A DNA stretch of 64,000 nt from Oligoflexus sp. (GCF_035712445.1 NZ_DASTAT010000017.1:30123-94122); one strand, 5' to 3'. Numbered from the stretch's first letter, positions 47,928 to 57,038 are shown. Made by a program: numbers and translations. The notes: generated by a model not told the origin, from the sequence alone.

Positions 47928-50072
47928 ATGACTTTCCCGGGTTTCCACAAAACCTTTGAACGTCTGCCCATCGCAAGGCAGCTCCTGCTGCAATGGGTGG
48001 CATGGATCAGCGTCGCCTCGATCCTTCTGTCCGGCAGCGCGGCCTTGATGATGAAGAGACAATTGAATAACGAGCTCCTCACGCGGGCCACGGAAGAAGC
48101 CGGCAATCGGCTTGACCTTGTGGATATGCATCTGCGTAGTCTTGAAGAAGAGGTGCTGCGTCTGGCCCGGCATAGCTTTTCACAGCCGCATCGTCGCAAG
48201 GAACTGCAGAGGGCGCTCATGGCTGACCTCATGCTCCACCGTGAGACGCGTGGGCTCATGTTCCTGGATCATTCGGGCCAGGTCGTTCAAACGATCCGTC
48301 CTGAATCGCTGAACCCGCCTGAACGGAAAGATCCCGCCGCGGAGGATATTCACACTGTTCTGCACAAAGGGCAAATTCTGCGTCGACTCGAAGCCGCGCG
48401 CGGCGATTATATCCTGATCGTGCCCATCAAGAATGGAGAGACGATCATCGGCGCCGTCGCGGCGTTCTTTGATTTTACGGTCGTGCTCCAGCAATTCTTT
48501 CAAAGACGCACCACTCTCCTCTATGCCTTTGAACAAGGCGGACACAATTTCTTTCAAACCGGCGACTTCGTCGGTGGCCAAGCCCTGCCGTACCAGACGA
48601 GTATGATGCGGGAGCTGGATATCAGCTGCCGTTATGGGGCGAATGATCCTGAGTTCCTCCGTCCCTTGCATGATGCCTCGATCCTGCTCCTCATCATCAG
48701 CCTCGCGCTCGTCGTCATCACCATCGCGTTTTGCGTCGGACTTGCTCATCGCATCACAGAGCCTCTGCGGAAGATGACCGAAACACTCGGCGGAGCCGGT
48801 GATGGATCGGAGCAGGATGGGAACGAAGTGGATGAACTCAGAAAGGCCATCCAAAGGCATCAGGAAACAACGCAGGGCACGCTGCGTGAGCTGGAAAAAT
48901 CACGCGATGAAGCTCTGAAGGCCACGCAAACCAAAAGCGAATTTCTGGCGAATATGAGCCATGAAGTCCGTGCCCCAATGAATGGCGTCCTTGGAATGGC
49001 CCAGCTTATGCGCTTCACAGACATGACGCCGGAGCAGCGCAAATACGTGGATGCCATCGTCGATGCCGGGGACAGCCTGATGGGCATCATCAACGACATC
49101 CTCGATTTTTCCAAGATTGAAGCCGGTCACTTTCAGATCGACTATCAGGATTTTGATCTGAGGCGCTGCCTTCAGAGCACGCTGCAGATCTTTGAAGTCA
49201 GAGCCAAGGAAAAAGGTTTGGATTTGATTCTGGATATGAAAGACGATCTGCCTCGCATGATGCGGGGTGATGATCTGCGTCTTCGGCAGATTCTGAATAA
49301 CCTGATCTCGAATGCGATCAAGTTCACCTCGCAGGGCCGCGTGGTGGTTCATGTGCAGGCCCAGCCTCAGGCCGATGAGAAATTCAATCTGAGCATTCAG
49401 GTCCAGGATACCGGCATTGGCATCCATAAAGAGGACATGGGAAGACTCTTCAAATCCTTCAGCCAGGCGAATAGCTCCATTACCCGCAAATTCGGGGGAA
49501 CCGGCCTCGGCCTCGCCATCTCGCAGGCGCTCTGTGAAATGATGGGCGGCAGCATCGGGGTGGACAGCAGCCCGGGGAAAGGCTCGACTTTCTATTTCAA
49601 CCTGATCTTTGAAAAAGCCCAGAGCGAGGGCGGCGAGGTCAAGGAAAACGGGACGGAATACAGCCGCAACCTTCGCATTCTGGTGGCGGATGACAGTGAT
49701 GTGAATCAGATGATCATCCGCACCATGTTCAAAAAATTGGGCATCCGCGTGGATATCGCAGCGGATGGATTGGAAGCCATCGAGATGGCAGCGGCCACCG
49801 CCTATGATTTGATTTACATGGACGTGCATATGCCGGCCAAGGACGGACCCGAGGCGACCCGCATCATCCTTTCTGAAAACAGATTTCAACCGCCGCCGCG
49901 GGTCATCGCCTTGACGGCGGACATGTTCAAGGACGATCATCGCCAATGCTTTGAAGCCGGGATGATCGATCTTTTGATGAAACCAGTTCAGCTCCATGAC
50001 CTCAGGCTTTCACTTTTAAAACATGGGCACCGGGCCCGCGAGGATCGCAAGCCCTTGGGTCAGGCTTCGTAA
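47928..50072 (+). CDS. Membrane hybrid histidine kinase
   Basis: A 714-residue protein. It has a membrane helix (~20-42), a periplasmic sensor domain (~43-248), a second helix (~250-272) and a HAMP-like linker. The DHp domain has H345 (LANMSHEVRAPMNGVLG), and the ATPase domain has LNNLISNAIKFT, VQDTGIGI and GGTGLGLAISQ. The C-terminal receiver has D632 (YMDVHMP). All catalytic motifs are intact. It could supply phosphate to the nearby ATPase-degenerate system, but that is speculation. The SD before ATG 47928 is weak (AGG). Confidence 0.9.
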   Translation: MTFPGFHKTFERLPIARQLLLQWVAWISVASILLSGSAALMMKRQLNNELLTRATEEAGNRLDLVDMHLRSLEEEVLRLARHSFSQPHRRKELQRALMADLMLHRETRGLMFLDHSGQVVQTIRPESLNPPERKDPAAEDIHTVLHKGQILRRLEAARGDYILIVPIKNGETIIGAVAAFFDFTVVLQQFFQRRTTLLYAFEQGGHNFFQTGDFVGGQALPYQTSMMRELDISCRYGANDPEFLRPLHDASILLLIISLALVVITIAFCVGLAHRITEPLRKMTETLGGAGDGSEQDGNEVDELRKAIQRHQETTQGTLRELEKSRDEALKATQTKSEFLANMSHEVRAPMNGVLGMAQLMRFTDMTPEQRKYVDAIVDAGDSLMGIINDILDFSKIEAGHFQIDYQDFDLRRCLQSTLQIFEVRAKEKGLDLILDMKDDLPRMMRGDDLRLRQILNNLISNAIKFTSQGRVVVHVQAQPQADEKFNLSIQVQDTGIGIHKEDMGRLFKSFSQANSSITRKFGGTGLGLAISQALCEMMGGSIGVDSSPGKGSTFYFNLIFEKAQSEGGEVKENGTEYSRNLRILVADDSDVNQMIIRTMFKKLGIRVDIAADGLEAIEMAAATAYDLIYMDVHMPAKDGPEATRIILSENRFQPPPRVIALTADMFKDDHRQCFEAGMIDLLMKPVQLHDLRLSLLKHGHRAREDRKPLGQAS

Positions 50073-50275
50073 TTCCAAAGATATGCAGTAATCCCTTTCA
50101 CTGCCATGATTCTAAACACTTGCAGATGGCGACGTTCGTCCCAGGGCCTGAGCCTAAATTTTTAAGTATCCATATTTATTGTATAATTCCCGGAATTCCG
50201 TATCCCCACTCGTCCTGGAACCTTGGTCTTTTTTTTGCTTTCAACATGACACCTGATTTTTGGAGGATCGGATCC

Positions 50276-50743
50276 GTGGCACAGCTTGGCCTTTTGTTAT
50301 CTTTACTCTTTTTGCTGGGGGCATGCGCCGATGAAAAACCTGATGCGAGCAAAGCCCTGCAGAATATGGCGAATGCTCAGAAGGCTGTGACAGGGCAGGC
50401 TAAACTTGGATTCAACGAGCCTATTGACTCCAAAAAATTTGGGCTCGCTCCCAATAGGAACGTCGACGGCAAAACACTCGCCCAGATCATAACGAGTCAA
50501 ACACCAGGACGCGATGATGCGATGCTCTGCAGCGCGTGCCATCACAGCAGCGATGCCCAGGGTGGTTATGGCGTTCCGTCCGCAAAGAACGCTGCGAATC
50601 TGAATCTGAAACCCACCGATGTCCTCACGGGCCGCACATGGGTCGGGACAGGCGGTTGGGCCGAGCGTTTTGTGAAGAACAGCACCAAGCCTGACAACCT
50701 GAAGATCCTGATTCAGGCCTGGATTGATAACGACTACAGGTGA
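50276..50743 (+). CDS. Monoheme c-type cytochrome lipoprotein
   Basis: A 155-residue protein. It has a lipoprotein signal (VAQLGLLLSLLFLLGAC, lipobox LGAC) and a single heme-binding CxxCH in MLCSACHHS. A following stretch (WVGTGGWAERFVKNSTKP) may give a distal ligand. GTG 50276 has GGAGG 9 bases before it; ATG 50246 lacks an SD and would lengthen the signal. Membrane-anchored electron transfer is likely. The flanking intergenic stretches 50073-50275 and 50744-50954 contain no gene that I can support. Confidence 0.75.
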   Translation: MAQLGLLLSLLFLLGACADEKPDASKALQNMANAQKAVTGQAKLGFNEPIDSKKFGLAPNRNVDGKTLAQIITSQTPGRDDAMLCSACHHSSDAQGGYGVPSAKNAANLNLKPTDVLTGRTWVGTGGWAERFVKNSTKPDNLKILIQAWIDNDYR

Positions 50744-50870
50744 ATGTCCCGACAGAGTGCCTTCACGCGCATGCATGCAAATGCTGATATTATCCCCTGG
50801 GAACCTTATGCGCCAGCTTCAGGCGCACTCCTTTTTTCCCAAGGCCCTACAGAAGAAATTTGCGAGACAA

Positions 50871-50900
50871 GCGGTATAAAAATTGCAAAATTTATACCGC
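50871..50900. promoter_or_regulatory. Perfect 10-bp inverted repeat upstream of a KGG stress gene
   Basis: GCGGTATAAA and TTTATACCGC are exact inverted copies separated by 10 bases and end 54 bases before the KGG gene start. No T-run follows. An operator for a stress regulator is more likely than a terminator. Confidence 0.5.
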
Positions 50901-50954
50901 ATCACCTTATCGTTGAGGAGATAGAGAAACCACAAAAACCTAGGAGTTATAATC

Positions 50955-51611
50955 ATGGCTGGGAAAAATGAGCGCGGTTTTGCCGCCATGGATCCAGAGC
51001 AGCAGCGGGAAATTGCAAGACGCGGTGGACGTGCTGCCCATGAATCTGGCAACGCTCATGAGTTCACCTCAGAAGAAGCCGCTGAGGCGGGTCGCAAAGG
51101 TGGCGAAGCCGTCAGTAGAAACCGTGAACATATGGCTGAAATCGGACGCAAGGGCGGACTGGCTGCTCATCATCGCAATGCCGCTTTCCACCATGAATCC
51201 GCTGCCAAGCATCATCGCAAGGCTGCAGAGCATCATGACGCCGGTGACCTTGAAGAGGGTGATCGTCAAGGCGAAGAAGCCCACAACCACAGCGAAACAG
51301 CCCACGGGCATAGTCAAAAATCGCGGCGCAGCACGGCCCCATCCAAGCCTGATGCGCAGCGTGAAAGTTCACGCAAACAGCGCGAGGCTTCCGGAGAGAA
51401 AGCCGGCGCGACAGGGTCCAAGCAAGAGGCTGGTCAGGACCATGGACTCGAATCGGATCTGAGCGCCAGTGATGTGGAGCAGCAGCAGAGTCTGAGTCGT
51501 GGTGACAGCGATGAAGTGCGCACCACAGGTGAAGAAGCGGAGAACGATGACGTGGAAACAGCAAGCGGGAGAAGCAATCGTCAGAGCGGCCGGGATGATC
51601 TGCACGCATGA
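50955..51611 (+). CDS. KGG-motif stress-induced protein
   Basis: A 218-residue very hydrophilic protein. Its first 65 residues carry KGG-type repeats (RGGRAAHESGNAHEF, AGRKGGEAV, IGRKGGLAAHH) like B. subtilis GsiB and fungal con-10. A His-rich helix (AAFHHESAAKHHRKAAEHH) and a long low-complexity Ser/Glu/Gln tail follow. It is probably a hydrophilin-like protectant against desiccation or starvation. SD TAGGAG precedes ATG 50955. A second KGG gene follows 260 bases downstream and shares the first motif block almost word for word, so the two are paralogues. Confidence 0.85.
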   Translation: MAGKNERGFAAMDPEQQREIARRGGRAAHESGNAHEFTSEEAAEAGRKGGEAVSRNREHMAEIGRKGGLAAHHRNAAFHHESAAKHHRKAAEHHDAGDLEEGDRQGEEAHNHSETAHGHSQKSRRSTAPSKPDAQRESSRKQREASGEKAGATGSKQEAGQDHGLESDLSASDVEQQQSLSRGDSDEVRTTGEEAENDDVETASGRSNRQSGRDDLHA

Positions 51612-51870
51612 TCTGAAAGGTGAGGATCTCATGAACTCATGCGCTTTCCGAAGAATCTTCTTCGTAAAATTTGGCATGAAGTAAAAAGTTGTTGCGGAAA
51701 GACTTCACCTTGAACTCGTTTCGATACGCTGAGGACGCGCTGGCCCCCCTTTTTTTCACGAAAAATCTTTCACATTCTTGGTATGGAACGTGAAAGGCTG
51801 AGGAAGGATCACTCGTATCTGATTTGAGGCTGGACAGCATAACTTTAACGCAAATTGAAGGATGTTTCTT

Positions 51871-52176
51871 ATGCCGAGCAATCAAAAAGATCAAAAAAAA
51901 GGGCAACAAGGTTCGAGCCAGAGAGGCTTCGCAGGCATGAATGAAGAGCAACAGCGTGAAATCTCCGCCAAAGGCGGCCGGGCAGCTCATCAAAGCGGAA
52001 ACGCTCATGAGTTTGATTCGGAAGAAGCACGCGAAGCAGGTCGTAAAGGAGGCCAGGCTTCCCATGCATCCTCGCGCGCTGGGCAGCAGAACAAAGCGAA
52101 CACCGCAAATCGCAGTGAAGAGGAAGAAGACGAAGATGAAGGTTCGTCTTCGCCACGCGGGGGACGTAATCGCTGA
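51871..52176 (+). CDS. KGG-motif stress-induced protein, short paralogue
   Basis: A 101-residue hydrophilic protein. It has a basic start (MPSNQKDQKK), the KGG block RGFAGMNEEQQREISAKGG, AHQSGNAHEFDSEEAREAGRKGG and an acidic-basic tail. It is a paralogue of the gene just upstream. ATG 51871 is preferred over 51862 because AAGGA lies 8 bases upstream. The 259-base gap before it contains a 7-bp inverted repeat (CTTTCAC/GTGAAAG at 51767-51796). A terminator follows. Confidence 0.85.
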   Translation: MPSNQKDQKKGQQGSSQRGFAGMNEEQQREISAKGGRAAHQSGNAHEFDSEEAREAGRKGGQASHASSRAGQQNKANTANRSEEEEDEDEGSSSPRGGRNR

Positions 52177-52208
52177 ATCCCCACATCCTCATATTGAAAA
52201 GGCTCAAG

Positions 52209-52240
52209 GAACCGCGGTCATCCGCGGTTCTCTTGTTTCG
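52209..52240 (+). terminator. Hairpin terminator after the KGG genes
   Basis: A perfect 9-bp stem GAACCGCGG/CCGCGGTTC with loop TCAT is followed by a T-rich stretch (TCTTGTTT). Confidence 0.75.
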
Positions 52241-52284
52241 GCGCGACGTGAAACATGCACGGCATGAATGCAAGGAAACGTGCC

Positions 52285-53403
52285 ATGACAGAATCCAGGT
52301 CCTCCGCATCAGGACGCCAAACAAGTATGGCTCTCATGAATGCCCGGGAGGAAATTGAAAAGAAGTGGGCCGCCGCCGTGAAACAGCAGATCAGTTCTGC
52401 GACCCGCCTTGACGACCCCATACTCTTCAACTACTTTCCCCGCCTCCTGGAACGGATCGCCGAAACTCTGGATCCGGATTCCCAACGCGAGGATCCTCTG
52501 AAAGGCAACACGGCAGCCCAGGAGCACGGCGGAGAACGGGCGCGACTGACCAATTTCAATATTTCCCAGATCGCCACGGAATTCTATCTGCTGAAAGAGA
52601 CCATTCATTCCGTTTTGGAATCCAAAGTCTCTGTGACGCAAAAGGAATGGCTCATCGTAGATCGCTCGATTGATCTGTCGCTGCGGGAATCCATCACCTC
52701 ATTTGCATTGGCCGAGACTTATATTCGTGAGCAGTTCATCGCCATGCTGGCTCATGATATTCGTGGACCTGTGGCCTTTATCCGAATGGCGACGAGTCTT
52801 CTGATGGAAGGGGTCGAGCCGAACGTGGCGAGCGACCTTTATCAAAGGATGGCCGATGCCGCGGAGAATGCTGCGACCCTGATCGACAATATACTGGATG
52901 CCAGCGTAATCAAGGCCTCGCGTCGCATCAAGCTCGGCATTCAGCACTGCCGCATTCACGAGATCATTCATAAGACGATCCGCAACTATCAGCAGGACAT
53001 CAGGCTGGAAGGCCCCGATCTCGAAGGCTATTGGTGTCCGCATGGACTGAAGCGGATCCTTCATAACCTTCTTGATAATGCGATCAAGTATGGCGACAGC
53101 ACCCAGCCCATTCTGATTAAGACCGAGCAAGAACATGGAGCCCTGGCCCTTTCCATTCATAATAGAGGTCAGCCCATTCCCATTGAAGAGCAGGAAAACA
53201 TTTTTCAGCCCTTTCATCGGTCGCAGCAAGCCGAGGAGCAGAACGTCAAAGGCTGGGGCTTCGGTTTGCCGATTGTCCGTGGGATAGTCGAAGCTCATGG
53301 TGGCACGATCGAGGTGGACAGCACCGAAGCGTTGGGGACGACGATATCTTTTACCTTGCCTTTGGATGCCCGGCCCTTTCAAAATGCCCTGACCCTGGAA
53401 TGA
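52285..53403 (+). CDS. Soluble histidine kinase with RsbRD-like N-terminal domain
   Basis: About 372 residues. The N-terminal helical domain (~15-145; REEIEKKWAAAVKQQ, FNYFPRLLERIAETL) resembles RsbRD/RsbR N-terminal domains of stressosome-type regulators. The DHp domain has MLAHDIRGPVAFI, and the ATPase domain has LHNLLDNAIKYG, HNRGQPIP and WGFGLPIVRGIV. The G1 box has Asn instead of Asp, a variant found in other kinases of this type. There is no membrane segment. ATG 52285 has AAGGA 8 bases upstream. Its position after two stress genes suggests a role in general stress signalling. Confidence 0.85.
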   Translation: MTESRSSASGRQTSMALMNAREEIEKKWAAAVKQQISSATRLDDPILFNYFPRLLERIAETLDPDSQREDPLKGNTAAQEHGGERARLTNFNISQIATEFYLLKETIHSVLESKVSVTQKEWLIVDRSIDLSLRESITSFALAETYIREQFIAMLAHDIRGPVAFIRMATSLLMEGVEPNVASDLYQRMADAAENAATLIDNILDASVIKASRRIKLGIQHCRIHEIIHKTIRNYQQDIRLEGPDLEGYWCPHGLKRILHNLLDNAIKYGDSTQPILIKTEQEHGALALSIHNRGQPIPIEEQENIFQPFHRSQQAEEQNVKGWGFGLPIVRGIVEAHGGTIEVDSTEALGTTISFTLPLDARPFQNALTLE

Positions 53404-53438
53404 AGGGGCCTTTTCTCAAATCCTGAAGGAGGAAGATG

Positions 53439-53924
53439 ATGAAGATCAACCCGGAACTCGACCTCGTGCTGGAGCGTTTCACCGATGTGAAGCCTGAAAT
53501 CGTCTGGAAAGCCTGGACCCGTCCGGAGCATCTGAAGCGCTGGTTTGTACCGGCACCGTGGTCCATTGCCGAGGTTGAAGTCGACCTGCGTCCCGGGGGA
53601 ATTTTTCGGACGGTCATGCAATCACCGGATGGTCAGCAGTTTCCGAATCTCGGTTGCTTCCTGGAAATCGTGGAAAACAAGAAGCTGGTCTGGACGGATC
53701 TCCTCTTGCCTGGCTTTCGCCCGGCTCAGGCCGTTCAGTCAGGAGCAGACCTGCCGTTCACGGCCATAGTTCTGCTCGAACCGCACGGCAAGGGCACACG
53801 CTACCAGGCCATCTGCATGCATCAGGATGCGGCTGGCCGCAAGCGTCATGAGGAAATGGGCTTTCATGAAGGCTGGGGCAAATGCTTCGATCAGCTGGTG
53901 GCGCTCGCACCGGAGATCGGATAA
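53439..53924 (+). CDS. SRPBCC/AHSA1-domain protein
   Basis: About 161 residues of the SRPBCC superfamily (activator of Hsp90 ATPase homologue 1-like). Typical features are LERFTDVKPEIVWKAWTRPEHLKRWFVP, DLRPGGIFRTVMQSPDG, LGCFLEIVENKKLVWTD and the C-terminal helix GFHEGWGKCFDQLVAL. These small proteins bind hydrophobic ligands; the specific role is unknown. AGGAGG lies just before two adjacent ATGs (53436 and 53439); the second has better spacing. It is followed 3 bases later by the zinc-motif protein gene, so the two are co-transcribed. Confidence 0.88.
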   Translation: MKINPELDLVLERFTDVKPEIVWKAWTRPEHLKRWFVPAPWSIAEVEVDLRPGGIFRTVMQSPDGQQFPNLGCFLEIVENKKLVWTDLLLPGFRPAQAVQSGADLPFTAIVLLEPHGKGTRYQAICMHQDAAGRKRHEEMGFHEGWGKCFDQLVALAPEIG

Positions 53925-53927
53925 ACC

Positions 53928-54554
53928 ATGCGGGATCACATTTCGCTTCAATGCCGCTGCGGAACTGTTCAGGGAAAATTGAGCGGCCTTTCCCAGGCCA
54001 AAGGCCGACGGATCGTTTGCCTTTGCGTTGATTGCCAGGCTTTTGCGCATTATCTTGGACGCGCGGACGATGTTCTGACGCCGGATGGTGGGACTGATAT
54101 CTATCCCGCCTATCCCACGCAGATCAGCTTCCTCCGGGGTACTGAGCACCTAAAATGCCTGCGCCTTTCGCCCAAGGGACTTTATCGCTGGTATGCCGAC
54201 TGCTGCAAGACGCCTGTCGCGAATTGCCCGAGAAGCTCCAAGGTGCCTTATGTCGGCGTCATTCACAGTATTATCCATCCTGCAGCGGAAGGCGCGACTC
54301 TGGATGCCGCACTTGGTCCCCCGCAGGCGCGTATCATGGGAAAATACGGCATTCGTCCGCTTCAGCCGGGCACCTATAATACGGCATATCCTGGCGTCAT
54401 CGTCATGGCCTTGCGTCTGATGGCATTAGGGTGGATCAAGAGACAGCAGCATCCTTCGCCTTTTTATGATTCCACGGGTAACTCACGGGTGACTCCCTAT
54501 ATTCTGGCGCTTGATGAACGGAACGAATTGCGAAAGGTCTGTGGTCCTCGTTAA
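53928..54554 (+). CDS. GFA-like zinc-binding protein (DUF6151 type)
   Basis: A 208-residue protein. Its Cys motifs are arranged as in glutathione-dependent formaldehyde-activating (GFA)-like proteins: CRCGTVQG, CLCVDCQAFAHYLG and ADCCKTPVANC. The rest has the beta-rich GFA-like fold plus an extended C-terminus (PSPFYDSTGNSRVTPYIL). It probably binds zinc; I recall this variant as DUF6151. It forms an operon with the SRPBCC gene, 3 bases apart. Confidence 0.8.
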   Translation: MRDHISLQCRCGTVQGKLSGLSQAKGRRIVCLCVDCQAFAHYLGRADDVLTPDGGTDIYPAYPTQISFLRGTEHLKCLRLSPKGLYRWYADCCKTPVANCPRSSKVPYVGVIHSIIHPAAEGATLDAALGPPQARIMGKYGIRPLQPGTYNTAYPGVIVMALRLMALGWIKRQQHPSPFYDSTGNSRVTPYILALDERNELRKVCGPR

Positions 54555-54664
54555 CAGAGAGCCCCTTGCTGCAAGTAGGCTTAATTTTTGCATAGTTCAT
54601 GGAAAGAGTCTGGTGAAACGCCAGCATGAGATAAAGCCAAAATAGCCTATGGTGAGGGGGCCCT

Positions 54665-54832
54665 GTGAGTACGACGACATTCGGCAAAGTCATAGAAGCA
54701 AGCCAGGCGTTTTATTTGAACCGACTGCTGCTGGAACTTTTTCCAGTCGATCCCGAGGTGCAACGCCCTGGCAAAGTCATCTGGCTTTCATCTGTGAAGC
54801 TGTTTCGCAACCGACGCTACCGGCATGCATGA
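54665..54832 (+). CDS. Small hypothetical protein (55 residues)
   Basis: GTG 54665 is preceded by GAGGGGG. The frame encodes 55 residues (start VSTTTFGKVIEASQAFYLNR) with a plausible amphipathic helix, an LLLELFPVDPE segment and a basic end (LFRNRRYRHA). No family is recognised. The rest of the interval 54555-54870 holds no other support for a gene. Coding status rests on the SD and protein-like composition only. Confidence 0.45.
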   Translation: MSTTTFGKVIEASQAFYLNRLLLELFPVDPEVQRPGKVIWLSSVKLFRNRRYRHA

Positions 54833-54870
54833 AGGGATCAGGGATCATGCCCCCGGCATGCGCGATCACA

Positions 54871-55578
54871 TCAGGGATCCATACCGAAGACTTTCTTGTA
54901 CGTCCCATCCTGTTTCAACTCTCTCAATGCGGCAGCAATCCCGGGGGCGAGATCCGCATTCTTTTTAGCCAGAAAAAGATACGCTGGCTCCATATACCAG
55001 GCCTTTTCGCCAACCCGAAAGAGACTCGGATTCCCTGCCAGACGCATGTGTTCGACCAGCTGAAATTGGGTGGTCATCACCGCGCCCACACGCTTGAGCC
55101 TCAGCATATCCATCGTACTGGATCCCGGCCCAACAAATTCGCAGTCCAGCTGCAGCTCCTTGCAGGCGCGTCGATGAAAAAAACTTTCCCGCGCGGCCAG
55201 GGTTTTGAACCGGCGAATCGCGGAAAGATCGGTCATGACCCGATCCTTGTGAAAGATAAAGAAGAGCCGCAGCGTGGAAGCCACCTCATCAACTCGCACG
55301 ACCCCTGCGTTGCCCTCATAAACTTCCTGAAGACGCCCCACGTCACCATCCATCTCCCCCTTGCTGACCTGCTCCTGAATACGCGGATAGGGGGTCGACT
55401 TCAGCTCAATCACAAGGTCCTTCTCGGTTTTCAGAGCCAGCTGAGTCATGAAGCTCTGAAGCTTGGGCCAGAGGCCATGTTCCTGAGGGATGCCGAGCCC
55501 GACCACCAGATGGCGAGCGCAAAGCGGGCTGGGAAGAAGACAAAACACGAGAGCCAAAGCACTGGACCAATAGCGCAT
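54871..55578 (-). CDS. Periplasmic solute-binding protein-like (family 3)
   Basis: A 235-residue protein with a signal peptide (MRYWSSALALVFCLLPSPLCA). Its fold resembles family 3 amino-acid-binding proteins: HLVVGLGIPQEHGLWP, EQVSKGEMDGDVGRLQEVY, and LAPGIAAALRELKQDGTYKKVFG at the end. No permease or ATPase gene is adjacent, so it may be an orphan binding protein or a sensor partner. Similar stand-alone proteins are common in signalling-rich genomes. ATG 55578 is preferred over 55602 (GAAGG upstream; signal peptide begins there). Confidence 0.82.
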   Translation of the reverse strand: MRYWSSALALVFCLLPSPLCARHLVVGLGIPQEHGLWPKLQSFMTQLALKTEKDLVIELKSTPYPRIQEQVSKGEMDGDVGRLQEVYEGNAGVVRVDEVASTLRLFFIFHKDRVMTDLSAIRRFKTLAARESFFHRRACKELQLDCEFVGPGSSTMDMLRLKRVGAVMTTQFQLVEHMRLAGNPSLFRVGEKAWYMEPAYLFLAKKNADLAPGIAAALRELKQDGTYKKVFGMDP

Positions 55579-55705
55579 GGATGCCTTCTTAAGGTTGTGC
55601 ACCTAGACAGTTGTGGCTGGTTAAAAATAAGGGCATGGTTCTAGCTTTACCTAATTTCATGCCATAATTCAAGTTTCCGTCAGATTTGACAGTGAAGGGG
55701 GATTT

Positions 55706-56074
55706 ATGACTAAAAAAGAACTGGCGATTTCGTTTTTGAAGATGGTGGCAAGCCGTGACATCCGGCGGGCTTATGAACTCTACATCGCGCCCGAGTTCAT
55801 TCATCATAATCAGTTCTTCAAGGGCGATCGGCAATCCTTGCTGCTGGCCATGGAAGAGGCTGCGCGGGTGAATCCGCACAAGGTCCTGACGGTGAAGCAG
55901 GCTTTCGAGGACGGGGACACCGTGATCACGCATTCCCATGTGAAGCAAAATCCTGAGGATCCAGGAGCAGCGGTCGTGCATATCTTTCGGTTCAAGAACG
56001 ATCGCGTCGTTGAACTCTGGGATCTGGGGCAGCCCCTGATGAAAGATTCACCGAATGCGAATGGGATGTTTTGA
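55706..56074 (+). CDS. SnoaL-like (NTF2-fold) protein
   Basis: A 122-residue protein of the SnoaL-like/NTF2 superfamily (COG4922 type): AISFLKMVASRDIRRAYELYIAPEFIHHNQFFKGDR, then VKQAFEDGDTVITHSHV and VVHIFRFKNDRVVELWDLGQPL. The conserved His-His-Asn and the His/Trp/Asp in the pocket suggest ligand binding or a small enzymatic activity that cannot be specified. SD GAAGGGGGA precedes ATG 55706. It is divergent from the solute-binding protein gene. The following gap 56075-56306 is AT-rich near 56215-56250 and probably contains the promoter of the cytochrome operon. Confidence 0.85.
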   Translation: MTKKELAISFLKMVASRDIRRAYELYIAPEFIHHNQFFKGDRQSLLLAMEEAARVNPHKVLTVKQAFEDGDTVITHSHVKQNPEDPGAAVVHIFRFKNDRVVELWDLGQPLMKDSPNANGMF

Positions 56075-56306
56075 AGGCATCAATCGTTCCAGGAACTCAA
56101 ATCGCGTCCCATGAAAACCCTGCCGTCCACCGAGGGGCGGCATCTCGCTTCGATCGAGTGCCTTGAGCCTGGGACTCGTCGAAATCGCCTCATGATGAAT
56201 TTAAATTCAAACATTCCGGCAAGTTATATCCAATCATAAATACCAGATAATATTCGTGGGCCGGACGGAACGAAGCGCCTAAGTGTGGAGCATTTGGAGG
56301 GATGCT

Positions 56307-57038
56307 ATGCGACGCGCTCTATGTTTGATAAGTCTGGTGATGTTCGCTCCGGGCTGCGATTATTCGGAAGAAAAGAAGACGACTCCCGTCACGGCTCAGC
56401 TGCAAACAGGACCAAGTGATGTGGACTGGCTTATGCAGAATCTTTTTCAACCCTCCTGCAGCCGCTGTCATAACGCTGGAAATCGCGCCGGTGGATTTCA
56501 ATTTGAAAACGCGAATGATCTTTTGAACCCCACGCAGGCGGGTGCGATTCTTCCTGGCAATGCTCAAGGCAGTTTGATTTATTCCGTCATTGCCAATGGG
56601 TCGATGCCTCCGCGCGGTGCGAAACCCGATGCGGCTGCGGTGAAAGTTCTAAGCTGCTGGATTGATCAAGGGACCTCGCCGACCGGAGCGTCCTGCACGA
56701 CAACGGCTGTTGTTCCTGGACCGGTGCCTTCGGCGAGTCCGACGCCTTCACCTGCTCCGACGCCTCCCGAGCCTGTGCCGACTTTTGCGGAACTCTTCAC
56801 CTCCGTGCTGGAGCCGAACTGCGTTGGCTGCCATAACAGTGGATATCCCGCGGCTGGGATCAATCTGGAAAGCAAAGCCAGCATCCTCGCCAACGACGAC
56901 CTTGTGCGCTGCGGTCGGGCGGACAATAGCCTTCTTTATAAAGTCGTCGCAAAAAATGCGATGCCCCTAGGCGGTCCCGCTTTGAAAGCCGACGAGAAAA
57001 AATCTCTGCGCCTTTGGATCGACGGAGACTGTCCATGA
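56307..57038 (+). CDS. Diheme c-type cytochrome lipoprotein
   Basis: A 243-residue protein. Its lipoprotein signal (MRRALCLISLVMFAPGC) is followed by two similar cytochrome modules joined by a Pro-rich linker (PGPVPSASPTPSPAPTPPEP). Each module has CxxCH (PSCSRCHNAG, PNCVGCHNSG) and a later Met-Pro motif (NGSMPPRG, KNAMPLGG) that could give the sixth heme ligand. The fold resembles the PSCyt1-type cytochrome domain. ATG 56307 has GGAGG 7 bases upstream. The gene overlaps the next one (ATGA), which encodes a heme-bearing outer-membrane barrel. Electron transfer at the cell envelope is likely. Confidence 0.85.
   Translation: MRRALCLISLVMFAPGCDYSEEKKTTPVTAQLQTGPSDVDWLMQNLFQPSCSRCHNAGNRAGGFQFENANDLLNPTQAGAILPGNAQGSLIYSVIANGSMPPRGAKPDAAAVKVLSCWIDQGTSPTGASCTTTAVVPGPVPSASPTPSPAPTPPEPVPTFAELFTSVLEPNCVGCHNSGYPAAGINLESKASILANDDLVRCGRADNSLLYKVVAKNAMPLGGPALKADEKKSLRLWIDGDCP

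Noticed and set aside
50968-51462. 164-codon frame overlapping the KGG gene
   Set aside because: The other frame has the SD and the repeated KGG motifs; this one is a shadow of a low-complexity sequence.
54649-55644. 331-codon + strand frame opposite the solute-binding protein gene
   Set aside because: Antisense to a gene with a signal peptide and binding-protein motifs; its first part only shadows the 55-residue ORF.
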